From Chlamydomonas sphaeroides (Eukaryota; Chlorophyta; Chlorophyceae; Chlamydomonadales; Chlamydomonadaceae), in assembly GCA_001662425.1 (NCBI GenBank), contig BDDC01000133.1, forward strand, positions 81,004 through 102,545: a stretch of 21,542 nucleotides of DNA, in the 5' to 3' direction. How positions within the stretch are numbered: position 1 is the stretch's first letter; every line of letters begins with the position of its first letter. Below the pieces are notes generated by a model that made no database searches, was not told the DNA's origin, and was given only the letters and a program-made list of their open reading frames with translations. Made by a program: the position numbers and the translations under genes. Shown in pieces: positions 1-10,016 of the stretch.

Positions 1-3000
1 GGCGCACGTGGGTCGGTCCTGTGGGTCGTCTGCCAGCATGGCCAGCAGCAGGTCCTTGGCGGGGGCCGACAGCGACAGATAACTGCGAAGGGGCAAAGGG
101 GACGAGTTCGGGGTCCGCTTCACGTGCGAGGCAAACATGGCGACACATGCGGGTGCCTTGAGCCACGGCCATCCCCTTGCATTTTACTTCACATCCAGCG
201 TGGACGTCGTTGACATCATTGCCCTGGCATGATGGCCCTCACCGCTCGTCCTGCAGCCCCGGCGCCTGCAGGATGCTCTTGTTGCAGTACGTCATCATGC
301 GGATGTCCATGCCGCTGTGGGGCTTGCGGCCTGGAGGGGGCGTGGAGGAGGGGCAGGTGAAGAGCGCAGGCGTGTTGGTGGCAACCCGTGCTGGGGGTCC
401 CGGGAGGAGGGGGTGCCGAAGACCGCGGGCAACCAGCTTGATCAGCCGGCTCCGCGCCATGCGCCCATGCTGGCCCGAGGCCCACGCACTGCAGCCTGGG
501 TTCATGCAGGCACGAGGCCCGGCTGCCGCCAGCTCTCACCCGTGAGCATGACGAATAACAGGACCCCCAGGCTGTAAACTGCAAACAAAACAATAGCGGG
601 GAAGGATAACGGTAGGCTCTTTCAAAGACTGCGATCTCAGCGATGGGCGCGCGGGCCGCCCTCCCATGCTGTAATACATGCGGCGGGCTGTAATACATGC
701 GGGCCGGCCCACACTCTGCAGCGCCCTCGCCGGCATGCCAAGGGCCCTTCATGGCATTCGTGCCGCCCCGCTTACTGTCCATGGCGGGCTGCGGCGGCGA
801 TAGGCGGGGCAGGAGGGAGCCAGGGGCGGGGCAGCGGTGCAGCCTTGTCAGCCCTGACGTGCGAGCAGCAGGAGCGAGGTGCAGCCCGCGCGAGCAGCAT
901 TCGCGGGGCTGGCGTGCCGCCGTGCTGCCCTGCAGCTGTGAGCTCCGCAGCGGCATGGCCGCACGTGTGTCCGGAGCCTGCCAGCCCCGCACGCACGGAC
1001 TGGACGGATGCAACACGACAGCTTGCGGCCAGAGTGGTGCCTGCCCGGTGAGCCTGCCCCGGCGCTCTGCTGCCCTCACCGTGTGCGGCTTGTCATGGAG
1101 CAGCTCTGCGGGCGGGCGGGCGGGGAGCAGCAGCACGCCGCACCGCAGCAAGTAACAAACAACTAACAAGACAGACATGGCACGAATCAAGGCAGCGGAT
1201 TTGGGGAGGAGAGACGAGCAGGCCCAGTTGGCTGTACCTGGCGCTATCTTCAGCGTGCCCACCTGCCTGCCCTGCCCTGCCCTGCCCTGCCCTGCCCTGC
1301 CCTGCCCTGCCCTCTAACACTCTCCACCCCAGCCCACCCACCTGGGGCCACGAAACCCGGCGTGCCTATACATCCGAGGACTTCCTGTCGACCCAGGGAG
1401 GAAGGATAAGGGAATGGAAGGGAGGGTAAAGGAGGGCACCCAGTTGCGCGCAACCGTCGCGCCGTCCGCCAGTACGCGGCCGAACAAGAGCGTGCCGTAC
1501 CTTTGCAGGGTCGTACACGCCCGCCATGCCCAGGTCTATGAGCTTAATGCGGAGCGGCCTGCACGCCGCCTGGCACTCCTCCACGGGCGCCACAAACATG
1601 ACATTCTCGGGCTGCGCGATGGGGAAAATAGAGGCACGAGGATGTATTTGCGGGTGGGGAGGGACAGGCGCGGCGCGATGACAGGGCATGTATGGGTAGG
1701 CCCAGGACTCGAAGAACACGGCATCCGCCCCGTTGCGCCCCGTTCCGTGGACTCGTTCACTTCGTTCGTCGTCGCCCCAACCTCCGGCGCCCGCCCCGGA
1801 CGCCCTCATCGCACCTTGATGTCGCGGTGCATGATGTTGAGGTTGTGCAGGTACGAGAGCGAGGACGCGATCTGCGGCGCCAAGCGGAGCAGGCGCGGCG
1901 TGAACGCGCGGCGGGCCTCGGGCCCTCGGGCCCTGCGGAGGGCGGCGCCGCGCCGAGCCCGCGGGGCGGGGGGCGCCACTCCTAGCGGGGGGCTGCACCC
2001 TGCTAGGCTGCTAGCCAAGCGCCCCGCAACCCGTGCCGCGGCCCGCAACCTACCTGCGCAAACAGCCTGCCCGCCTCGGCCTCCGTGTACATTTTGACCT
2101 TGTGGATGTGCTCGAGCATCTGAAGGGGGGGAGGGGTGGCGAGGTGCGGGGTGCTGAGCGAGGCGGCAACGTTGGGTTGGGCGAGGGCAAAGGAAGGAGC
2201 ACAGGCCGCGAATGGCCGGCATCACGCAAGAGCGATGCACCAACACCGGGTTGGCCGCCGGAATGGCGATACAGGCAACTCGCGCCCACGTGTCCGGATC
2301 GCCGGCCCCAGGCAGCGCCAGCCGCGTCACGGCTCACTTGGCCATACTCGTCACGACTCGTTGCCGTACGCTGCAAGCTGCGCCGTACACTGCCGTACGC
2401 ACCTCTCCGCCCGCCATGAACTCCAGCACCAGCACCAGCCAGTCGGCGCTGCTCTGGCTGTCGTAGCACTTGAGCAGGTAGGGGCAGTCCAGCTGCCGCA
2501 GGTACTTGGCCTCGGCCAGCAACGTCTCCACCTGGGACAGGGGCGGGGGCGGGGGTTGGGGGAGGGGAGGCAGGCGGGGGTGGCGCCAGGGACCCGTGGG
2601 GGTTTGCCACGCCGCCTGGGCACCGTATGGGGAGACGTAGATACTACCGCGTCCGAGCGCAACGGCCGCGCCGCCGCCCCGCAGCCGGCCCTGGCCGCAC
2701 CAGGACGCACCACGCAACTCCACACCGGCCCCTCCGCCTCCCCTTCCTCGCCCGACACCCCGCCCCTCCCATGCCTTGCAGCACGCACGAGGCCCCCGCC
2801 GCTGACTGCGCGTCGCCGCCGCGCCACCGCCGCCTGCATGCTCGCTCGCTCGCTCGCTCGCTCGCACGACGGGCCCCAGCCAGGCAGCCAGGCTGCGGCG
2901 CACCTCCTCCTGCTCCAGGTCCACGCTGCCCAGCTGCACCGCCTTGACCGCGACGCGCTGCCCGGAGCTGCGGTGCTCCGCGAGCCAGACCTCGGAGAAG

Positions 3001-3818
3001 CCGCCCTGCGCGCGCCCGAGGGGCAGGAAGCGGCGGGTCACCAGCGGCAGCGGCAGCTGGAGAGGCAGGAGGGGCTGGGTCCGGTGTGAAGCCGTGGGAA
3101 GGCGCGGGAGCGCCAGCGCTTGGGCGATGGCCGGGGCGCCGGCGAGGCGCGTGTGGCGTGGAGAGCACAGCCCAGCAGCGGCATGGCAGGGGCCCATGGG
3201 AAGATGGCCCGCGCACGAGCGCCGACTCGAGTACGTGCCGTGAGTTTGGAGCCCCCTGAGGCCAGGCAGGTCGTGCTGCCAATGTGCACGTGGGCGGCTG
3301 TGCCTATCGCACCCAGCGTCCCTGCCTCCATTCTTATTCCACAGAAAAGCGTCCCTGCCTGCATCTCCACCGGCGTTCCTGCCAGAGGGCCTCGCCAGTG
3401 CTCTCACTACGGCCGGCTGTCGCGCTCACCTTGCCAACCTGCTTTATCAGGTGGTACCGCTTGACGATGGGGACATCGCGCCAGTTCGTCGTTGGCCTGC
3501 GCTCGCGTGGCGGACCAGAGGGCAAGCAACTTGGAGGACGCAGTGGGGTCTGCTGGGCGGCGTCATGAAGCCCGTGCCGGCCGCAGCACCTCGCGGGTCA
3601 CCAAGCCGTCCCCGGCTGGATGGCGAGGGGAGGTGGTGGCGGGCCACGAGGGCAGGCGCGGGAGGATGGCGCTGCGCTGCGCTGCCTTACTTGGGTGGTG
3701 GCTTGGGGGGCTCAGGCGGGGGCTCCTTGGCCGGCAGCGGCGCGTAGAGTTCCTCGGGCAGGCATAGGCCAAAGCATATCGCGAGAAACGCTGGCGGCCG
3801 TGCTCTGAAGCCGACCAT
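1..3818 (-). CDS. CAMK-group Ser/Thr protein kinase, copy 1 (5' part, runs off left edge)
   Basis: Exons, in coding order: 3691-3818, 3430-3496, 2904-3005, 2403-2531, 2054-2119, 1815-1871, 1501-1611, 1342-1384, 1080-1105, 776-788, 540-578, 243-330, <1-82. All junctions are GT-AG and keep phase, giving 317 residues with no stop. Visible kinase parts: Gly loop GKGGFSEV (64-71), Lys86 in VAVK, alpha-C Glu106, HRDIKPEN (179-186), DLG (209-211) where DFG is usual, GTPGFVAPE ending at Glu235, helix-F Asp247, and DRPT of subdomain XI. The IKLID-x-G and GTPxFVAPE wording resembles the DAPK/MLCK branch of CAMK kinases (family knowledge). The start is the ATG at 3818; its first 21 residues carry a CxxxC pair that matches copy 2 and could be acylated (inference). 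The longest introns are 3006-3429 and 2532-2903. The C-terminal tail lies outside the window. It should phosphorylate Ser/Thr; the substrate is unknown. Confidence 0.88.
1267..1312. repeat. (TGCCC)n microsatellite in kinase copy 1 intron
   Basis: About nine perfect copies of the pentamer TGCCC lie in the intron between exons 8 and 9 of kinase copy 1 (1106-1341). The aligned intron of copy 2 has no such array, so it arose after the duplication or was lost there. Confidence 0.95.
2841..2864. repeat. (CTCG)6 microsatellite in kinase copy 1 intron
   Basis: Six perfect CTCG units lie in the intron 2532-2903 of kinase copy 1. It is an ordinary simple repeat, likely polymorphic. Confidence 0.95.
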
Positions 3819-4475
3819 TGAGGGCTGCGCTGCGAACCCTGCAATCGCTTCGCGCCGAGCGCTACGCGCCAGAGGCTGAGCAAGGGCATCTACCCTCCAT
3901 CTTCGAGCAGCAAATAAGCATGGTGTTTGTTGTCGTAGGCGACAAGAGGTGAACACGTTATGCGAAGCCCTTTCCGAAAGCGCCGGTGCAGTTGGCTTCG
4001 CGGCACGCAGAGCAGCAAGCAGCAGCTTAATGTTGCAGCTCGTTGCGCAGCTACCCGCTTCAACACATCAGGACTCGCCTAACAGCATCGGATCCGACTA
4101 CGACCGTGTACTGTGACTGTACCGCTCTTATGTAAGTTACGCATGCGACGCCTCTCTCACTCGCAGCCAGCAGCTCGCACCGCAGCAGCTCGCACCGCAG
4201 CAGCGCCCGCCAACGCCGTCATGCAACGGCCGCTCACGACGCCGTCGCGCACCGCTGACCGGACGGTTCCGGATATCAGCGGCGGCTCGGCCGTGCTCGC
4301 GCACGCTCACGCTCAGCAGTACGCAGCACCAACCCTCAGACGTGCCCGAATGCGGCGACATGCCGTCTCGTGCATCCATACGAGCAGCACATACCGGCAG
4401 CCCTGCAGCCCACACACAAGCCCCACAGCAACAACCCGCGCTGCTGTGCGCTCCCCTGCGCTCACACCGCCCGTC
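3819..4475. other. Intergenic spacer between tandem kinase copies
   Basis: This 657-base spacer separates the stop of kinase copy 2 from the start of copy 1, both transcribed right to left. It should hold the 3' UTR of copy 2 and the 5' region of copy 1. I see no exon-like reading frame with splice sites, no obvious TATA box and no TGTAA polyadenylation word on the minus strand. The only TGTAA, near 4132, is on the plus strand. A duplicated 15-base unit lies at 4169-4198. Confidence 0.7.
4169..4198. repeat. Two tandem copies of a 15-base unit
   Basis: The unit AGCAGCTCGCACCGC occurs at 4169-4183 and again at 4184-4198, followed by a partial third copy. It lies downstream of kinase copy 2. 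No function is evident. Confidence 0.9.
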
Positions 4476-7400
4476 TCAGCGCGACGTCGGCAGCGAAACC
4501 AACGTCGCGGCCGTCGCGCCTAGCGCCTGCGGCAGCGGCGCCATCAGCAAGGACGCCTCGGGCGACAGCTCGCCGCTGCTGCCGCCCAGCAGTGACCCCA
4601 CGACGCCGGCCGCCGAGAGCATGCGCTCCATGGTGCCCGCCCGGCCCAGCAGCTCGAGGGTGAGCGGGTTCGCCGACATGCACCTGCGCGTGTGTACGGC
4701 ATGTACGACATGGGTTCGTACGGCACAAGTTGACCGATTGCCGTGACATGCTGGTGAGCGCAGTCTCCCGCGCAGCACAGAGCACCCACCTGTCCAGCAT
4801 TGCTGCCTGCAGAACGGCCTGCGACGCCACGGGCGAGCCGCCGTCCAGCCGCTCGCCGTCCTCGCCCAGCCCCAGGCCCACGCCCACGCCCAGCGCGGTG
4901 TCTACCACGGGCATGGACGGGCAGTGATGCAACCGGGGGCCCATGGCGTTGACCAGCGCCATGGGGTCGAGCACAGCATGCCCCTGCTGCGAGGCGAGGC
5001 GGTGGCGGTGGCTGTTGCCGGAGACGTCCGTGGCGCCGTGGTGGAATTGGCTGTGGCTGTGGCTGCGGTGGCGGCGGTAGCTGCTGCCGTCACCGTCGCC
5101 ATCGCGGCTGTGGCTGCGGTGGCGGTGCTGGTGGCTGCTGACGTCACCGTCTTCGTCAGGATGCTGGCTGTGGCTGTGGCTGCGGTGGCGGCGGTGCTGC
5201 TGGCTGCTGCTGCCGTCGTCGTCGTCCAGGCAGAGCAGGTCGTCGACGTTGGCCCCGCCAGCAACGCCCCCGTGCGTGTGGCCAGGGCCGACGCCCGCGT
5301 CCGCACTCCTGCTGTGACCGTGCCCGTGGCCGGGTTGCAGCAGGGAGTGCGCACCAGCGCCGTGGGGCGGCGGCGGGCCCGGCCCGCCGGGGCTGGCGGC
5401 GGCCAGCGAGAGGTGGTGCCCGTGCGCCGCCGGCGGATGCTGCGGCGCGGGCCGAGCGTGGAGCTTGGGCGCAACAGCGACGCCGAGGTCCATGTACGCG
5501 ACCTCGGGCAGGGAGCCGCTGGGGTACTCGGCGCGGCCGGTGGCTAAAACTGGCCGCGGCGGCGGCACCGCGAGGCTGGCGGTGGTGGCGGCGGCGGCAG
5601 CGGCAGCGTAGCGCGGCGAGTTGCAAGCCAGCGGCGGCAGCGTCACGCGCCCGGGCAGCGGCGTGCCGACGCTGCGCGCGCTGAGCATCGGCGGCCCGCC
5701 GCCGCCAGCGGCTGTGCTGGCGGCAGCGCCGGGCAGCGCGAAGGGCGACGGCGCCGCCGAGGGCAGCAGCAGCGGCGGGGGCGCAGCGGCCGCCCCGTTC
5801 GCGGCGACGGCGGCGTGCGCGCGGGAGGCGGCCTGGGTATGAGGTGGCGAGCTCTCCTCGCTGGTGGTGCTGACGCCGGTCCCTCCCATGAATGAGGTGC
5901 TGAGCGAGTCGCGCGCAAAGGGGCCGGTGTCGTCCCCGTTTGCAAAGCCCTGAGACACGCGGCCCAGGGGTCCGCGGGGGTCGCGGATGTGAGGGAAGTT
6001 GCCGGCGCCCCTGCAGAGTCCGGTGCGGCAGCATGGGCATGGGGGATGGGTTGAGACGATGGCCAGTCACGCCAGCCGCACGCACGCGTGGAGGGATGTT
6101 GTCGCCACCCAAGTGGGCCCGTTCGACGCGGCAGGACGCCGGTACGCGGGGGCGACCAGTGGGCGGGCAGGTGCATGCAAGCAGAGCCCGGGGGGCCGAC
6201 CGCGCCCGTATCCATGGTGCCACCCAAAGCGCTTCCTACCTGCGCAGCTTGTGCCGGCGCGCGTCCAGCGCCTGCAGAGACAGGCAGCGAGGTTACAGGG
6301 GGAAAGGGAAAGAAGGCGAAAGCGAAGGGGACGCAAGCCCACAAGCCAAGCCAAGGAGTACCTGCAGGAACGCCCCGTGGTCGCCGTGCTCGGGCCGGGC
6401 CACCCGCAGCGCGTAGCGCAAGCCATGCAGGCGGCTGCGTGTAGGGGCAGGCAGGGCAAGTAGGCAGGAGCAGGCTCATGATCAGCGCCAGGTGCTTCCA
6501 GGGCCCATAGCGCACACAACCTGGCCGCCGGCCATGACCATGGCCCCCCCCTGCAACTCAGGCCGGGCTCCCCGGGGGCTCACCGCAGCTGCGCCAGCTC
6601 GCGCATTCGGCGGCGCACCACGTCCCCGATCTCTCGCTGCGCCTCGGCATTGTTGTCCACCGCGGTGATGAAGGGGTGGTGCAGCACGGCGGCGCACGTG
6701 GGTCGGTCCCTTGGGTCGTCTGCCAGCATGGCCAGCAGCAGGTCCTTGGCGGGGGCCGACAGCGACAGGAAGCTGTGCAGGGGCGGTTGAGGTGGAATGC
6801 ACGTGGTTGAGTTTAAGGCTTCGCTTTCGTGAGAGGCGCGTCGCAAGTAGCGTAAGGAGCGCGAGTTGGATAGATTGAGCATGCTTCCGTGCGTGAGCCG
6901 AGGAACATGGGGCCAGGGTCAGCGCACATTCCCCTCGCATGGAGCATTGCCCCTCACCGCGCGTCTTTGAGCCCCGGCGCCTGCTGGATGCTCTTGTTGC
7001 AGTACGTCATCATGCGAATGTCCATGCCGCTGTGGGGCTTGCGGCCTGGAGGAGGCGTGGGTGGAGCAGGGGGCGGGGGACGGGGGACAACGCCCAGGTG
7101 TGTTGGAAGCAACACGGCCTGGGAGGGTGATGGAGAGCGTTGGTCGTGCGTGGCGAGCAGGGATACGTTCAGGGCACCAGTTCAGGGAGCGAAGCCCGGT
7201 GTGTTGGCGCCATGGCATGCAGAGGCCCGGGTGGAGCCGGTACCGCCCGCCACCCCGGCAGTCGTACCCGTGAGCATAACGAACAGCATGACCCCCAGAC
7301 TGTAGACTGCAGAGGGGGGAGGGAGTGGAGGGGGCTTGCGTCATGTCCTTGCAGGGGGCACGCAGGCACGTCAGCGCCTAGCGCTGTCGTCTCGGTTGCG

Positions 7401-10016
7401 CTACGGTCGGCGGTTGGCCGGTGCCGCCCTTGGCCTTCCTCCCCAGGCCCCTACCGTCAATGGCAGGCTGCGGTAGGTGGATTGAAGGAGGCACGGGCGG
7501 TGGGTGGTGGGTGGTGGGTCAGCCGAGGGCCGTCGGGCCGAGCATGGGGGCCACCGTTGCGACGTTCATCATGGGGCCGTTGTGCGGCACTCACCGTGTG
7601 GGGCTTGTCGTTCCACAGCTCTGTGTGGAGGGGTGAGGCGCAGGCAGGGGCGCGGCAAGCTCATCCCGAGAGCCGTGGACCTGCGCGCGACCGGCCTTCC
7701 CTCCGCCGCGTTCTCCCAGCGTCGCGATGGCCGCTTCCCAGCCTCAGCCGTGCCCATCATGCCCTTTCACCTGGGGCCACGAAGCCGGGTGTACCAATGC
7801 ACCCAATGACGTCCTGTTGCGCCGAATGGTGGAGGACGGCATCCCGGGGTGCCGCCGGGTTCCAAGAGTAAGGAACAGTTAAGAGCTGTCGCCATGCTGC
7901 TGTTCCGCGTCTCGCGGCCACGGGGGCGGCGGACAGGAGGGCTGGCAGGACTTGACTTTCGCGCAAACGGCGGCCGCACCGTACCGCATGTCCGTGCATA
8001 TGGCAGCGTGCCGTACGCACCTTGTCCGGGTCGTACACGCCCGCCATGCCCAGGTCTATGAGCTTGATGCGGAGGGGCTTGCCCGCTGCCTGGCACTCCT
8101 CCACGGGCGTCACGAACATGACGTTCTCGGGCTGCGGAGGGAACAAGCGGGATCCGGGCCAGCCCAGGAGTCAACCGCGCACAACAGCCAAGAACAGCCA
8201 ACGGATCAGGACAGTCTACAAATAAGTCCGGGCCGAGTGAGAACGCTCGCTCGAGGTGTGGCCCAAACGCTGACCGAGCCGGCACCCAGGGGCCTGGTGT
8301 GACTTGGTTCAGCCTGGCTCTCCTGGCGAGCACTGTCTGCGCCGATTCCAAATGCCCGCATCGCACCTTGATGTCGCGGTGCATGATGTTGAGGTTGTGC
8401 AGGTAGTTGATGGCCGACACGATCTGCGGCGCCAAGCGGTAGCGGAGCAGGGGCCGTGCGTCCATGCCAAGGGCACCACGGCAACGCAGCGATGCCCGAG
8501 AGGCGCCCTGCCAGCCACCGCGTGCCACCTCCCCATCCCGGAAGCCGCCTGTGGAGCCCGTAAACCACCTGCGCGAACAGCCTGCCCGCCTCGGCCTCCG
8601 TGTACTTGTCGACCTTGTCGATGTGCTCCAGCATCTGAGGGGTGGTGGAGGGACGTGGGAGGCGGTGTGCAGAAGTAGGCAGGGCAGGTTGCGGTGCGCA
8701 CACTGGACGCAGCTGGCGCCACAGGGGACGCCGAGCGACGCAGATGAGGCTGGCGGTGCGACCTTCTGGTTCCGCAGGGTCAAGGTGTGAGCAGGACCAG
8801 CAGCGGATCGGGTAGGGCCTAGGGACTGATAGGGCCACAGCTCGGCCGCTGCCGCCCACCGCACCTCGCCGCCCGCCATGTACTCCAGCGCCAGGACCAG
8901 CCCTGCATTGCCGGGGGGAGGGCGCCAGGGGCCTGTCAGCTCCTCCCCTTACGACGAGGCCATGTACCGGCGCAGAGTCCGCGCTGCGGCTGGCTCGGCC
9001 CGCAGGGCGCGCTCCTGCGTCAGCAGCTGGCCGGACCCCATCAGCAGCCCCTGCCCACGCACAGTCCGCGTTGCTCTGGCTGTCGTAGCACTTGAGCAGG
9101 TAGGGGCAGTCCAGCTGCCGCAGGTACTTGGCCTCGGCCAGCAGCGTGGTCACCTGGGGCGGGGCGAGGGAGGGGCCAAGGTGGCGCGCAGCGGCAGCAG
9201 CCCCCAGCGGCCTTCAGCCCCGGTGCGGTTAAGCGCAGCGCGCCTTCCCTGCGCCCTTGACCCGCAAGGGCGACCGACCACACGTGCGGCCCTCTCCCCC
9301 TGCCCAGCAGCCTGTTTGCTGGCAAGAAGCCAACACCCGGCCCGGCACAGCTGTGGTGCTGCCTGTCCACTGACACGGCCGATGCGGGCCCTCCCCCACA
9401 CTGTCACAGCGGCAGCGCCCCCGGTTGTGCGCTGCGCAGGCGAGACGGCCGCACCTCCTGCGGCTCCAGGTCCGTGTTGCTCAGCTGCACCGCCTTGAGC
9501 GCTACGCGCTGGCGCGACTCCTTATGCTCCGCGAGCCAGATCTCCGAGAAGCCACCCTTGCCGACCTGCCTCAGCAGCCGGTACTGGGACAGCGGGGCAC
9601 GAGGGCGGTTGTGGGGGTCGGTGGCGCGGCGCCGTCATGCTGGCACGCCCATATCCTGTCGGCGCCAGCGCCGGAGTGGGGGGGCGGAACCGATGGGCCC
9701 CCACCTGCTGCGCCAGCGGGATATCGCGCCACTCTGTGTCCGGCCTGGCGGTGGGGGTGGCAGCTGACGTCACCCACGCCCCTGCATGGCGGGGGGAGGT
9801 CCTAGCAGCACCTGTTGCGGCGCCCATGGCTCACTTGAGGGGCGGCTTGGGCTCGTCCACGAAGCCGGCCGAGGCTGCTGCCACGCGAGGCTGCTGCTGA
9901 AAGTTGGTGAGGAGCTCTGTGTCGCGCGTCGGCACGGCCTGGTATCTACTTGGCATGCAGAAGCCCAAGCACATGGCGAACCAGCTGCGAACATCGCGCG
10001 CCCCAGACCCGAACAT
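4476..10016 (-). CDS. CAMK-group Ser/Thr protein kinase, copy 2 (complete, His/Ser-rich tail)
   Basis: Exons: 9835-10016, 9705-9744, 9455-9583, 9063-9153, 8865-8902, 8569-8634, 8367-8423, 8021-8131, 7771-7813, 7595-7620, 7455-7467, 7268-7306, 6958-7045, 6584-6772, 6362-6434, 6240-6271, 4790-6010, 4476-4683. All are GT-AG and in phase, giving 881 residues. Start: ATG at 10016; the in-frame triplet at 10022 is GTG. Kinase domain about 75-342: Gly loop 82-89, Lys104, Glu124, HRDIKPEN 197-204, DLG 227-229 (DFG variant), GTPGFVAPE ending at 253, helix-F Asp265, HHPFI 339-343. Residues 357-406 are basic and amphipathic, placed where CAMK kinases keep their autoregulatory/calmodulin-binding segment (inference). 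Residues 407-812 come from one large exon, low complexity, with a His/Ser-rich block. The last 69 residues are Leu/Ala-rich. It shares a divergent 5' region with the nuclease gene. Substrate unknown. Confidence 0.9.
4995..5215 (-). repeat. Imperfect repeats encoding a His/Ser/Arg-rich block of kinase copy 2
   Basis: Within the 1221-base exon 4790-6010 the coding strand repeats units translating as HRRHRSHSHSQ, HQHRHRSHSR and YRRHRSHSHSQ, separated by Asp/Gly/Ser stretches such as DEDGD and DGDGDG. The block is about 70 residues. His-rich and Asp-rich alternation could bind metals or mediate protein contacts, but nothing here proves it. The frame is fixed by the flanking splice phases. Confidence 0.85.

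Noticed and set aside
216..1262. 348-codon minus-strand open frame
   Set aside because: It reads through several introns of kinase copy 1. The true exons in this span (243-330, 540-578, 776-788, 1080-1105) are fixed by phase and kinase motifs matched in copy 2.
4113..4523. 136-codon plus-strand frame in the kinase spacer
   Set aside because: Low complexity, overlaps the 3' end of kinase copy 2, no recognisable domain.
5000..5230. Possible CRISPR-like or satellite array
   Set aside because: The repeats are imperfect, in frame and codon-based, with no constant spacer length; they are coding low complexity.
4902..5547. Alternative open frames on both strands across the His-repeat exon
   Set aside because: They are shadows of the repeat in other frames (Ala/Thr or Val/Ala runs). 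Splice phases from both flanking exons support the His/Ser frame only.
8903..9062. Reading intron 8903-9062 as coding because one frame is open for about 37 codons
   Set aside because: Short open stretches are common at this GC content. Splicing it out restores Trp and the hinge sequence exactly as in copy 1.
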